Shown here piece by piece: positions 53,801 to 61,988 of a stretch of DNA of 64,000 bases; within the stretch, counting starts at the first letter, position 1, and each line of letters opens with the position of its first letter. A model generated the notes under the pieces. That model searched no databases, had not been told where the DNA came from, and saw nothing but the letters and a program-made list of their open reading frames with translations. Made by a program: the position numbers and the translations under genes. Source of the stretch: Ruminococcus sp. (GTDB taxonomy: Bacteria; Bacillota; Clostridia; Oscillospirales; Ruminococcaceae); assembly GCA_016288815.1 (NCBI GenBank), contig JAEELF010000009.1, positions 1 to 64,000 on the forward strand, given 5' to 3'.

Positions 53801-56314
53801 TATCCACTCAGCCTTGCCGAAGTCGAAATCATCCTCAGGGCGTACTGTGATAGAACCGTCAACGAGTGTTACCTTGTCAGTAACGTCGTTGCCGAACTCG
53901 TCGCTTACGAATACCGAACCCTTGTCCCATGTGATCGGGAATGTTCCGGGAACAACAGGAGCAACGAAGGTGATAGTAAGAACATTGCCTGTGGAAGCAG
54001 CTGTGCCTGCACCCTTGCCATCGCCGAATGCGTACTCAACTGCGTTAGCTGTGTTCTTGGAATTCTTGATGATAGCAGACTTATAAGCATCGGAAGCAGC
54101 AGATGCGTCGCTGAATGTTACAGCCGGATCGTTCTGGATGATGAACTGTGCACCTGCTACCGCAAGAGGATCTGTGCCAGCTGTTACAGCGACGTCCATT
54201 GTGACTGTCTCGCCGGGCTCTGCAACTACATCAGGGATAGACCAGGTAACTGCACCGTCTGTTTCACCAGCAACAATGATAGCACCGTTTGCTGTTGTTA
54301 CCTTGCTTGTTACGTCATTGCCGTTTGCATCGCTTACGAACAGACCGTCCCATGTGAGCGGGTATGTGCCCGGCTCTGTAGGAGCTGTGTAAGTGATAGT
54401 CATGATCTTAGCCTTGTCAGAAGCAGCTGCGCCTGCGCCCTTGTTGTCAGCGAATGCGAACTCAACTGCATTGCTGCTGGAGAGATGCTCTGCATTCTTA
54501 ACGATGGGAGCGCTGCCGTAAGCTGCGGACGAAGCGCTTACTCCGCTGAACTTGACACCAGCCTTAGCTGCGATGTCGAACTGCGCACCAGCTACGGGGA
54601 GAGTGGAGTCGCCGTCAACGTAAACGTCAACTGTGACTGTCTGTCCGGGAACTGCTGTTACTGTGTCGATAGTCCACTTAGCTGTACCGTCAGCCGGTCC
54701 TACCTGTGAAGCTGTCTTAGTAGTAGTTGTTGTTGCAGTTGTTGTAGCGGAAGTTGTTGTAGAGGAAGTTGTGCCGCCGACTGTGATGTCACCGTTAAGG
54801 ATAGTCACCTTATAAGGTGTATCGTCGTTCATTACCTCGAACTTGTCGAAGGTTACATTATAAACGCCGTCAGCAGTTGTGGAAGGAACTACCCAGTAGA
54901 TCGTAGCGATCACTGCTCCCGCATCACAGGTCTTGGCCGCAGAACCATTAAGGGTCGTGAAGTTGAACTTCATCTGAGCGTCATTTACGGTGATAGTGGA
55001 ATTGAACGCAGGAGACTTCTTCTCCATGCCGTCGTACTCAACGCCGTCGTCGACCTTCATGAATGCGGATACGGAAGTAAGGTAGTTGCCCTTAGGATCC
55101 ATTGTGATGTTCATCTCAACATCGCCGCCGCCGGAAGGAACAGAGTAGCTTCCGAGGTCAATGATGATCTCGCCGGTCGCTGCGATAGTAGTTGTTGTTG
55201 TAGATGTAGTAGTTCTACCGGTTGTTGTCTGAGTTGCTGTTGTAGAAGATGTAGTACCTACAGTGATGTCACCGTTGATAACAGCAACCTTATAGGGAGT
55301 TGTATCGTTCATGACCTCGAACTTGTCGTAGGAGATCTGATATACGCCGTCAGGAGTTGAGCTCGGAACTACCCAGTAGATAGTAGCGATAACGGAGTCG
55401 GCGTCGCAAGTCATTGCATCAGAGCCCTTGAGAGTTGCGAAGTTGAACTTCATGTCGTTGTCGTTGATAGTGATAGCGGAACCGAACGCAGGAGACTTCT
55501 TCTCCATGCCGTCCCACTCAATTCCATCAGGAGCTGACATGTAAGCGGAAACAGACGTAAGCAGATTGCCCTTAGGATCCATTGTGATGTTCATCTCAAC
55601 GTCTCCGCCGCCGGAAGGAACAGAGTAGCTTCCGAGGTCGATAACGATATCAGCATTGCTTGTGTCTGCGGTCGTTGCCGCCTTGGTTGTAGTTGTAGAG
55701 TCAGCCTTTGTTGTGGTCTGAGCTGTCGTAGTTGTAGCAGGATCGCCAACTACGATAACGATCGGATCAGCATTTACGGAGTAAGTGTCTGTATCCGACT
55801 TGAAAACATCGAACTTATCATAATTGATGGTGTATGTACCATCAGCTGTACCTGCCGGGACAACGAAGTAAAGAGTTGCCATGGACTTATCGGCTGCGGG
55901 AACTGAAAGATCAGAGCCCTTCAGGGTAGCCATGTTGAACTTCTGAGCAGCTACATTGGTTACGAGTGACGAACCAAATGCAGCGGACTTACCCTCAGTT
56001 CCGTCGAATTCTATTGCGGTAGAATTGTTGAGCCATACTGAGATAGAAGCAACGCCCTGTCCGTTCGTATCCATGTAAAGGTTTACTTCAGCGGTCTCTC
56101 CAGCACTGTATGATGCCTTGTCGTTCTCTGTTGTGACCTTGATAGCCGAGGCTGATTTGTTTGCAGAAACGTCCTGCACCTCACTTAAACTAACGTTAGG
56201 CTGCGCAGCAGAAAGACTGCCGGCAGCACTAACGGTGAATGTCGAGGCAAATGCACTCGTTATGAGCGAAAGGCTCATAACTGCGGACGTAACTGCGGAA
56301 AGCAGTTTCTTCAT
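50852..56314 (-). CDS. scaB: ScaB-like major scaffoldin: nine cohesins and a C-terminal X-dockerin
   Basis: The 1820-residue secreted protein has a signal peptide (about 1-31) and nine cohesins at about 58-191, 221-353, 382-513, 544-687, 688-833, 834-968, 1031-1170, 1243-1382 and 1450-1586. An X-module (about 1587-1702) and a dockerin (1703-1820, loops GDVDLNNMVDGVDASAVLVF and ERMLDGVDASGILVF) follow. Cohesins 1-3 are separated by Thr-rich linkers; 2 and 3 share VPSGGGDVEMNITMDPKGN with the second cohesin of ScaA. Cohesins 4-9 form a second group (PGETVT, AVAGAQF, APTEPGTYPLTW). Cohesins 4-6 follow each other almost without linkers, while 6-9 have long Thr/Ala/Glu repeats between them. Nine cohesins in two groups matches ScaB of R. 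flavefaciens FD-1. The X-dockerin should bind ScaE. Confidence 0.95.
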   Translation of the reverse strand: MKKLLSAVTSAVMSLSLITSAFASTFTVSAAGSLSAAQPNVSLSEVQDVSANKSASAIKVTTENDKASYSAGETAEVNLYMDTNGQGVASISVWLNNSTAIEFDGTEGKSAAFGSSLVTNVAAQKFNMATLKGSDLSVPAADKSMATLYFVVPAGTADGTYTINYDKFDVFKSDTDTYSVNADPIVIVVGDPATTTTAQTTTKADSTTTTKAATTADTSNADIVIDLGSYSVPSGGGDVEMNITMDPKGNLLTSVSAYMSAPDGIEWDGMEKKSPAFGSAITINDNDMKFNFATLKGSDAMTCDADSVIATIYWVVPSSTPDGVYQISYDKFEVMNDTTPYKVAVINGDITVGTTSSTTATQTTTGRTTTSTTTTTIAATGEIIIDLGSYSVPSGGGDVEMNITMDPKGNYLTSVSAFMKVDDGVEYDGMEKKSPAFNSTITVNDAQMKFNFTTLNGSAAKTCDAGAVIATIYWVVPSTTADGVYNVTFDKFEVMNDDTPYKVTILNGDITVGGTTSSTTTSATTTATTTTTKTASQVGPADGTAKWTIDTVTAVPGQTVTVDVYVDGDSTLPVAGAQFDIAAKAGVKFSGVSASSAAYGSAPIVKNAEHLSSSNAVEFAFADNKGAGAAASDKAKIMTITYTAPTEPGTYPLTWDGLFVSDANGNDVTSKVTTANGAIIVAGETDGAVTWSIPDVVAEPGETVTMDVAVTAGTDPLAVAGAQFIIQNDPAVTFSDASAASDAYKSAIIKNSKNTANAVEYAFGDGKGAGTAASTGNVLTITFVAPVVPGTFPITWDKGSVFVSDEFGNDVTDKVTLVDGSITVRPEDDFDFGKAEWIIPEVDAEPGDTVTMNVTVKNGTTAASVAGAQFTIKADSPIEYSSAAGSDGYKASIVSNKETNEFAFATADGKYVAAKDGDTVLVLTYVVPDTCEEGDYPVKWSAEFVTGDGNDITANITFTDGVIHVKNETTTSSASTTEAESSTTTAAETESTTTAAETESTTAAETESTTTTSAATTTAVSTTTVNIPDGSIAWDIEDVTVDPGETVTLKVLVLDPNGTQLSVKAAQFGIVSETPVLTGVSAESAAYGAAIVSNANHLANGVEAAFADAAKAGADGASVIELTYTAPTEPGVYPVTWDKSSFAPFISSPDGDDWTNYVLLINGSITVREPETSTSSVSTTEAESSTTTAAETESTTTAAETESTTTAAETVSTTTAASTTTAAQTSTEAESSTTTTVTAPPGAMIWDIEDVTVDPGATVELKVLILDPNAINMAVKAAQFGIVAETPVLTGVSAESAAYGAAIVSNANHLANGVEVAFADATKAGADGETVLVLTYTAPTEPGKYPVTWDKSSFAPFVSSPDGDDWTKDIIFLDGSITVKAPETSTTTGEADTTTTTTGAADTTSTTGAADTTSTTGAADTTTTTGATTSTTTAETSETTTTTLAPIEGSIEWRIAKTTAAPGDVVELTMTIVDPDGTGLEVSAAQFKVTPEAPIEAQGAKGPYFYSDVTAKSADNLEYAFASADGSVKASKDGEIVMTLIYKIPENCEPGTYLVMPTDLYVNGENDRNITANVRLFAGAITVAPKDATVRTYGVVEKTYGFYFSHDNRTDAFSKNQITKLEIYDEYSVNGVVTETIKRNNVSLDNISYLNKDGKLATPQNVYDVNQTDFFYSEDEKLIQICYDDEPLLDKDGNALYLEAYIGVKGDVDLNNMVDGVDASAVLVFNAAISDGVTSGDSVQLSNSSLVKGADDPLDAFCAFLGDVNTNEYDPDNWHYTKSERMLDGVDASGILVFNAEVANAGANPDYQALWDIACPERFG

Positions 56315-56365
56315 CAGTGCATTTCCTTTCTGGGCTTATAGCCCTATTGGATTTTTCAGCCTTGG

Positions 56366-57934
56366 TTATTCAGCAAGAGCAGTTGCAGGAAGTGTTACGA
56401 GGTGAACGATAGACTGGAGGATAGCAAGAGAATCCTCGTCTGTGATCTCGTCGCCGCCCTTAGGAGCGAAGCAGTCTGCGTTGAGCTTGCCCTGAGCTGT
56501 AAGGTTATAGGAAGTATTGTCGTTTCTCCACTTGTTGAGTACAACAACGTCAGCAACGTTTACAACGCCGTCGCAGTTAGCATCGCCGTAGTCAGGTGTG
56601 CCGGGCTGCTTCTCAGTTGTAGTTGTAGCTGTTGTAGTTGTTGTGGAAGAAGTTGTTGTTGCGGTAGAAGTTGTTGTTGCGGAAGTAGTTGTCTCAGATG
56701 TCTCGCCGCCGTCGCCAACAGTGATTGTACCGTTGATTACTGCAACGTTGTAAACATCTGTGCCGTTCATAACTTCGAACTTGTCGTAGCCGATCTTGTA
56801 CTCGCCGTCAGCTGTTGTATCCGGAACTACCCAGTAGATAGTAGCGATAACAGCGCCGGACTCACAGGTCTTAGCAGCAGAACCGTTAAGAGTTGCGAAG
56901 TTGAACTTCATCTGAGCGTCATTAACTGTGATAGCAGAGCTGAATGCAGGAGACTTCTTCTCCATGCCGTCCCACTCGATGCCATCGGGAGCAGTCATGA
57001 ACGCAGAAACGGATGTAAGGTAGTTGCCCTTAGGATCCATTGTAACGTTCATCTCAACATCGCCGCCGCCCGAAGGAACTGTGTAGTTGCCGAGGTCGAT
57101 AACGATATCAGCATCAGATGTATCCTGGGATGTAGCAGCCTTAGTTGTGGTTGTAGCTGTGGTTGTTGTTGCTGTTGTTGTCTGTGTTGCAGAAGTCTCT
57201 GTTGAAGAACCAGAAACTGTGAATGTGAGAGGTGTTACTGTGAGATTTCCGTTAGCCTCTGTATACTTTGTACCGCCGGACTCGATCATTGTAGCCTTGT
57301 TGTCGGGGTACTCTTCGTCAGCGCCTGTCTTAACGAACTCGATGGTGTAATCGCCGGCAGCGATTCCCTTCGGGAACTTAACCTCGAATACGAGGAAAGG
57401 ATATGCGTCAGAGGAAGCGCCGGTGTAGGTGTACTCGCCGTCAGAGTTGAGCCAGCCGCCTGCAACGTATGCGTAGTCACAGCCGAGCTTCTCCATCTTG
57501 TCCTTAGCAGTGAGAGCGTTGTAGCTTCCGCCTGCTCCGTCGTAAGCACCCTTTCTGGTGAAGTTACCAGCCCATGCAGGGATGTAAGATGTCTCGAATG
57601 TGCCGCCGTCAGCCTTTGTGAAGGTCTGTGCGGAGCTGTAGTACTCCTCAGAGAAGTCGATTACTCTTTCGATAGAAACCTTAGCGACCTCGGGACCGGA
57701 TGTGAAAGAAGCAGCTACTGCAACAGAGCTTGTGTCAGCAGTGCTCTCGGTGAGGTAGATAGCGCAGGGAACGACTACGTCGCCTGCAGAACAGTCGATC
57801 GTTGTGCTTGCGCCGTCGAGGGTCTTGAGGGCAAAGCCTTTGGTCTCAGCCGCACCGCTTGAAATAGGAGCGACAGCGCTAACCATTGTTGCAGCTACAC
57901 AGAGAGATGTAACTGCGGAAATCAGCTTTTTCAT
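56366..57934 (-). CDS. scaA: ScaA-like scaffoldin: two cohesins and a dockerin
   Basis: The 522-residue secreted protein has a signal peptide (about 1-29), a longer first cohesin-like module (about 33-240, with ASFTSGPEVAKVSIERV and YPFLVFEVKFPKGIAAGDYTIEF) and a Thr-rich linker. The second cohesin (about 275-407) is very similar to cohesins 2 and 3 of ScaB. A second Thr-rich linker and a dockerin (about 448-522: GDANCDGVVNVADVVVLNKW and a second loop with GGDEITDEDSLAILQS) follow. In R. flavefaciens the ScaA dockerin binds the second cohesin group of ScaB, and ScaA carries enzymes or ScaC. It starts 99 bp behind scaC and ends 51 bp before scaB, so the three are probably one transcript. Confidence 0.93.
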   Translation of the reverse strand: MKKLISAVTSLCVAATMVSAVAPISSGAAETKGFALKTLDGASTTIDCSAGDVVVPCAIYLTESTADTSSVAVAASFTSGPEVAKVSIERVIDFSEEYYSSAQTFTKADGGTFETSYIPAWAGNFTRKGAYDGAGGSYNALTAKDKMEKLGCDYAYVAGGWLNSDGEYTYTGASSDAYPFLVFEVKFPKGIAAGDYTIEFVKTGADEEYPDNKATMIESGGTKYTEANGNLTVTPLTFTVSGSSTETSATQTTTATTTTATTTTKAATSQDTSDADIVIDLGNYTVPSGGGDVEMNVTMDPKGNYLTSVSAFMTAPDGIEWDGMEKKSPAFSSAITVNDAQMKFNFATLNGSAAKTCESGAVIATIYWVVPDTTADGEYKIGYDKFEVMNGTDVYNVAVINGTITVGDGGETSETTTSATTTSTATTTSSTTTTTATTTTEKQPGTPDYGDANCDGVVNVADVVVLNKWRNDNTSYNLTAQGKLNADCFAPKGGDEITDEDSLAILQSIVHLVTLPATALAE

Positions 57935-58033
57935 TTGTAATAATTCCTTTCTTTAGACCTCAGACTGAGGTCTATTAATAACTCAAATGGGTTTGTATTC
58001 CTTTGTAAGGGGGACAAATCAGATAATCTCGGA

Positions 58034-58891
58034 TCAAAGCTCTGTTACGATGCCAGCTTCATACTTCTGGATCTGGAGCGCGTCGTTGTTTGTAACGCCA
58101 TCGCCATTTCCGACTACGTCGCCGTTGATCTTGCCCTGAGCAGTAAGACCATAGCTGTCGGGATCAGCCTGGAAGCGCATGATGGCAACTGCGTCAGCCA
58201 TGTTTACATCGCCGGACTCGTTAGCATCACCCTTGAGGTACTTTCCAGAACCGCCAGAAGTCGTCCCAGGAGTTGTTGTAGTTGATGTTGTGGTCGGTTG
58301 ACCGATCTCAACTGAACCGTTGGTTACATTCACATCATAAGAGTAGGACTTGCCATCCTTTGCGTAACCGATGCCGACTGAACCGTTATCCGAACCGGAT
58401 TCCGGACGTGTCTCACGCTTGATCGCGCCGAGCTTGATGTCTGCTGTACCGGAAGTAACACCGTCGTTTACTGTACCGTTGATAACGCAGAATACGCCAT
58501 CAGACTTGATCCAGTAAGAGGGATCAGTGTAGGAATTGGACCATGCAACGTTTACATAGTTCTTTCCTTCGGGTGCATAGACACTGAAGAGCTTAACGCC
58601 ATCAGCAGTCGGGTCGGAAGCAGCGGCATTCTTCACGAGTGCGCCTTCCTCTACAGAAGTGATAGTGATCAGTGAGCTGTCGAATTCAATACTGAAATCA
58701 ATGCCCTGGATTCCTGAAGACGGAACGTCAGCTAATGACACTTCCACCGAAAAGGTCTCCCCCGCCTTTGCAGTCTCCTTGCTGGCGGATATCTGCACTG
58801 TTTCGCCTGCAGCGACAGCAGAGCCAGGGAAAGCCGATAGTGAAAGCATCGAAGCAGCAATTGCTCCTACGACTACCTTTTTTGTCTTCAT
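58034..58891 (-). CDS. scaC: ScaC-like adaptor scaffoldin: one cohesin and a dockerin
   Basis: The 285-residue secreted protein has a signal peptide (about 1-27), one cohesin (about 28-198: VQISASKETAKAGETFSVEVSL, IQGIDFSIEFDSSLITITSVEEG, YWIKSDGVFCVINGTV), a short Thr/Gly linker and a dockerin (about 222-285). The dockerin loops are GDANESGDVNMADAVAIMRF and GDGVTNNDALQIQKY. In R. flavefaciens ScaC is an adaptor: its dockerin binds ScaA-type cohesins and its cohesin accepts another set of dockerin enzymes. First gene of the cluster, with ribosome binding site GAAGGAGG and a long 5' leader. Confidence 0.93.
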   Translation of the reverse strand: MKTKKVVVGAIAASMLSLSAFPGSAVAAGETVQISASKETAKAGETFSVEVSLADVPSSGIQGIDFSIEFDSSLITITSVEEGALVKNAAASDPTADGVKLFSVYAPEGKNYVNVAWSNSYTDPSYWIKSDGVFCVINGTVNDGVTSGTADIKLGAIKRETRPESGSDNGSVGIGYAKDGKSYSYDVNVTNGSVEIGQPTTTSTTTTPGTTSGGSGKYLKGDANESGDVNMADAVAIMRFQADPDSYGLTAQGKINGDVVGNGDGVTNNDALQIQKYEAGIVTEL

Positions 58892-59260
58892 TTGATTTTT
58901 CCTCCTTCTTCAATAGTGTTATATAACAAAGGAACGGGTCGCCCCTTTTATTATATCTTGTCTCAGCTTGTGCCTCGAAACCCGGAGGCACGCGGGTCTT
59001 CATGGATCATGATAAACACGATTAGGTGAGCCCATGATGCAGCTGCGTCAGCAAAGCGCAGACGAGCCTCCCCAAACCCCGGCGCCTGTTCGTGCCGCGG
59101 TCTCGGGAAGCCGTCCGCCGTTTAGGCAGACCGCACCGAAAACTCGTCATGAAGCTGTTCCTTAAGCCGGACACATCACACTGCCATGATGAGATTCAGT
59201 TATCCCAAACCTATATTTATTCATGATTTCATTATATATCAGGTCTAAAAAAAAGTAAAT
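58892..59260 (-). promoter_or_regulatory. Long 5' leader of the sca cluster with promoter and structured-RNA candidate
   Basis: On the minus strand TTTACT (59254-59259), a 17-bp spacer and TATAAT (59231-59236) form a good promoter about 340 bp before scaC. The transcript would contain a GC-rich segment (about 59000-59160) inside otherwise AT-rich DNA. It has a hairpin CTGCG..CGCAG (59043-59061) and two competing pairings that use the same strand (59113-59119 with 59125-59131, or 59097-59102 with 59129-59134). Further on is the perfect hairpin GTGCCTC..GAGGCAC (58970-58991). A second TATAAT lies at 58950-58955. No known riboswitch or ncRNA family was recognised. Confidence 0.5.
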
Positions 59261-59387
59261 AGGTTTATACTGTTTTTGGTATTTTATATAAAGCCCAAAT
59301 CCGTTTTTTGAACGCATTGCACAATTGGATTTTTTCTGAAAATGCGCCCTTAAAAATGTAAATCGAATATTTATTGAATAGATTATA

Positions 59388-60686
59388 TCATTTATCCAAT
59401 CGTCTGAATTCCTCGGGGATATTCTCCTCAATTATGCTGTTCACCACGTCCCAGTTGAAGGTGGTGTAGGTGCCCTGCGGTATCGCATACGGCAGACCGT
59501 GGCTGTTCGCGAGCTCGGGTGTGTACATACTGTAGGGATATATCCGCATATTCGAGAAATTGCCGTCGTCGTAGTGGACGATAGTCGGTATGCAGCCGAC
59601 GTTCTCGAGCCTTGCCTCACCGGTCTCGCCGTCAACGACGATGTCGAGGTCGGGCATCTCGCCGATCACGTTGAAGTTATCGGTCTGTGCGCAGATGAAG
59701 TTGCCCATCGAGTAGAACACGAATCCTCTCGTGCCGTCGTCGCGGTATATCCACTCCATAGTCTCTGCTGTATGAGTATGGCAGCCTAAAATCAGGTCTG
59801 CTCCCCAGTTTACCATTTTCGTCGCGAGGTCTATCCTGTCCTGCGAGACCTCGTGTGTGTCCTCGACTCCCCAGTGAGCCGAAACGACCACAACGTCCGC
59901 GAGCTCCTTTGCTTCCTTGATCTGACGCTCGATGACGTCCTCCTCGGAATTGAGGATGACTCTCAGGGGCGAGTCGTAAGGTATCTCGAAGCCGTTGATG
60001 TGTTCCGCATATGCCAGGAACGCGATCTTCACGCCGTTGACCTCGCGCACACGGATATTGTTTGCGTCCTCTTCATTAAGATAAGCGCCGAGGACCGTTA
60101 TACCGTACTCATCTGCCAGACCGTTCCAGAAGTTTATCGACTCCTCGAGAGCATCTGCGCCATAGTCGAGCAGGTGATTGTTTGCCATTGTGAAAACGTC
60201 GAAGCCGAGATCTATGACTGCGTATGCGACCTCCGGGGGCGAATTGAACAGCAGCGCACCGCCGTTCGCGCCGCGGATCTCGTTGCTCTGGGAGATTATG
60301 GTCTCCTGATTGAGCACTGCTACGTCCGCATCTTCGACTATATACCGCACGTTCTCATACAGCGGGGCGAAGTCGTAGCCATAGCCGCCTGCATAAGCCT
60401 CTGCGTTCTTGTAAACTGAATAATGGATAAGATTATCGCCTGCCGCAGTGAGGTGGACGATCTTGTCCGCGTTCTCAGGGGAAGTTGTTTCCTCAGAGCC
60501 GTCCCCGGGGGTCTCGGCGCCCGAGCCCTCCTGACCGGAGCCGCCATTCGCTGATGCGCCTGTGCCTCCTGTCATGTCAGCGGTGCCGATACGTTCGATC
60601 TTTCCGCAGCCGAACGCAGGCGTCACTGCCAGTGCGATAAGTACGGCGATCGCCGCAACTCTGCCTCTTATAAGACGTCTTTTCAT
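59388..60686 (-). CDS. CapA-like metallophosphoesterase-fold lipoprotein
   Basis: The 432-residue protein has a lipobox (PAFGC, cysteine near 27), a Gly/Ser/Glu linker and a CapA/PgsA-type domain (about 80-380). Family motifs are HLTAAGDNLIH, ADVAVLNQETII, FDVFTMANNHLLDYG, KIAFLAYAEH, DVVVVSAHWGVE and LILGCHTHTAE. In poly-gamma-glutamate producers CapA takes part in capsule assembly, but many lone homologues have no known role. The gene is not next to capB or capC. The start at 60686 follows GGAGTAA. It lies upstream of the sca cluster on the same strand, with a 496-bp gap holding its own downstream promoter, so it is a separate transcript. Confidence 0.88.
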   Translation of the reverse strand: MKRRLIRGRVAAIAVLIALAVTPAFGCGKIERIGTADMTGGTGASANGGSGQEGSGAETPGDGSEETTSPENADKIVHLTAAGDNLIHYSVYKNAEAYAGGYGYDFAPLYENVRYIVEDADVAVLNQETIISQSNEIRGANGGALLFNSPPEVAYAVIDLGFDVFTMANNHLLDYGADALEESINFWNGLADEYGITVLGAYLNEEDANNIRVREVNGVKIAFLAYAEHINGFEIPYDSPLRVILNSEEDVIERQIKEAKELADVVVVSAHWGVEDTHEVSQDRIDLATKMVNWGADLILGCHTHTAETMEWIYRDDGTRGFVFYSMGNFICAQTDNFNVIGEMPDLDIVVDGETGEARLENVGCIPTIVHYDDGNFSNMRIYPYSMYTPELANSHGLPYAIPQGTYTTFNWDVVNSIIEENIPEEFRRLDK

Positions 60687-60989
60687 TTTATTACTCCTAT
60701 CCCCGGCACACCGCACCGGATCCGGACTCTTTTTATCTGTCGTCCGGGCGCAGCTTCGCCGTTACTCACATTATAACACACTATTCCGGAATTTGCAATT
60801 ACTTTTTGTATGAAAACGACAGATAATTACAGGCGGTTTTAAAGCTGCGAAAATGCGTTAAGCAGCTCCAAACAACGTATCTACGCCATTTTCCGGCTTT
60901 GACAATTTGTTGACACAGATACTTTGTACATTTCTACAAAGTTTTGCCGCGATTTTTGTGCAGTCCGCACAACGAGGCTTTTTCTGCGG
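60687..60989. promoter_or_regulatory. 303-bp gap: promoter of the CapA-like gene, otherwise unassigned
   Basis: On the minus strand TTGCAA (60793-60798) and TATAAT (60770-60775) are 17 bp apart, about 85 bp before the CapA-like start. Near the dusB stop ACTTTGT..ACAAAGT forms a hairpin without a T run. Nothing else was recognised. Confidence 0.65.
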
Positions 60990-61988
60990 TCATTCAACGC
61001 CCCGTGAACGCTGGAGCGCGATGAATTCTCCCGCGAGCTCCTCCGCCTCCGCATACGAGCTCAGCTGGTAGCAGCGCCCGCGGAACTTCGCCGAGCCGTA
61101 GTAGCCGTTCATGTACCACGCCGCGTGCTTGCGGGCTTCGTGTATCGCGAGGTGCTCCGGTTTGTCGCTCAGCTCGAGCATGAGGCTGATGTGCCGCAGC
61201 ATTATCCGCATACGCTCCTCCACGCCCGGCGGAGAATATTCCTCCCCGGCGAGCCGCGCGGCTATTTCCCGGAAAATAAACGGGGCGCCGTAGCTCCCCC
61301 GTCCTATCATCGCAAGCGCACAGCCGGTCCTGCTGTACATATCCATGCAGGAATCCGCGTCGGTGATGTCGCCGTTGCCGATGACCGGTATGCTCACCGC
61401 ATTCACGACGTCCGCGATGACCTGCCGGTCGGCAGTCCCGCTGTAGAACTGGTCGCGCGTCCTGCCGTGGACTGCGACCGCAGCCGCGCCTGACGCCTCG
61501 AGTGCCTTTGCCATTTCAGCGGCACAGATGTGCTCCTTATCCCAGCCGCTTCTTATTTTAATAGTAACAGGAACGTCCCCCGCAGCCTTCACCGCAGCCT
61601 CGGTTATCCTTGCCGCGAGTGGTATGTCCCTCATCAACGCCGAGCCGGCTCCTGTGTTCACGACCTTCGGCACGGGACAGCCCATGTTGATGTCGATGAT
61701 GTCCGGGCGGTACTCAAGGACTATCTTCACTGCCTCCGCCATGAAGTCGGGCTCGCTGCCGAAGAGCTGCACCGCCATAGGGCGCTCCTCATCAGTGACC
61801 GTGCAGAGTGCGGCGGTCTTGCGGTCGCTGTAGCATATCCCCTTCGCAGAGACCATTTCGCTCACGACGTATGCCGCGCCATACTCCCTGCACATCAGGC
61901 GGTAGGCTCTGTCCGCGACAGAAGCCATAGGCGCGAGCGCGGCTGTGCGGAGTATCTCCACGCCGCCGATATTCACTGTCTCAGGCAT
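60990..61988 (-). CDS. dusB: tRNA-dihydrouridine synthase (DusB-like)
   Basis: DusB reduces uridines in the tRNA D-loop with FMN. The 332-residue protein has the TIM-barrel motifs of the family: LAPMASVADRAYRLMCREYGA (about 17-37), INMGCPVPKVVNTGAGSALM (about 99-118, with the active-site cysteine), IKIRSGWD, VHGRTRDQFYSG, VIGNGDI and IGRGSYGAPFIF. Its start overlaps the GtrA gene end by 8 bp, implying translational coupling. Confidence 0.94.
   Translation of the reverse strand: MPETVNIGGVEILRTAALAPMASVADRAYRLMCREYGAAYVVSEMVSAKGICYSDRKTAALCTVTDEERPMAVQLFGSEPDFMAEAVKIVLEYRPDIIDINMGCPVPKVVNTGAGSALMRDIPLAARITEAAVKAAGDVPVTIKIRSGWDKEHICAAEMAKALEASGAAAVAVHGRTRDQFYSGTADRQVIADVVNAVSIPVIGNGDITDADSCMDMYSRTGCALAMIGRGSYGAPFIFREIAARLAGEEYSPPGVEERMRIMLRHISLMLELSDKPEHLAIHEARKHAAWYMNGYYGSAKFRGRCYQLSSYAEAEELAGEFIALQRSRGVE

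Noticed and set aside
47245..58891. Scaffoldin cluster as a horizontally acquired island because of its different base composition
   Set aside because: The ribosomal protein genes show the same codon shift, the order is conserved in R. flavefaciens, and no integrase, tRNA or flanking repeat marks an insertion.
59000..59160. Known ncRNA (SRP RNA, RNase P RNA, tmRNA, 6S RNA or c-di-GMP riboswitch)
   Set aside because: None of the conserved sequence blocks of these RNAs was found, so only an unassigned structured candidate is reported.
59162..59431. 89-codon open frame in the sca leader region, ending MNKYRFGITESHH..
   Set aside because: No ribosome binding site; it overlaps the CapA-like gene end and the promoter. 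A very short leader peptide cannot be excluded but is not supported.
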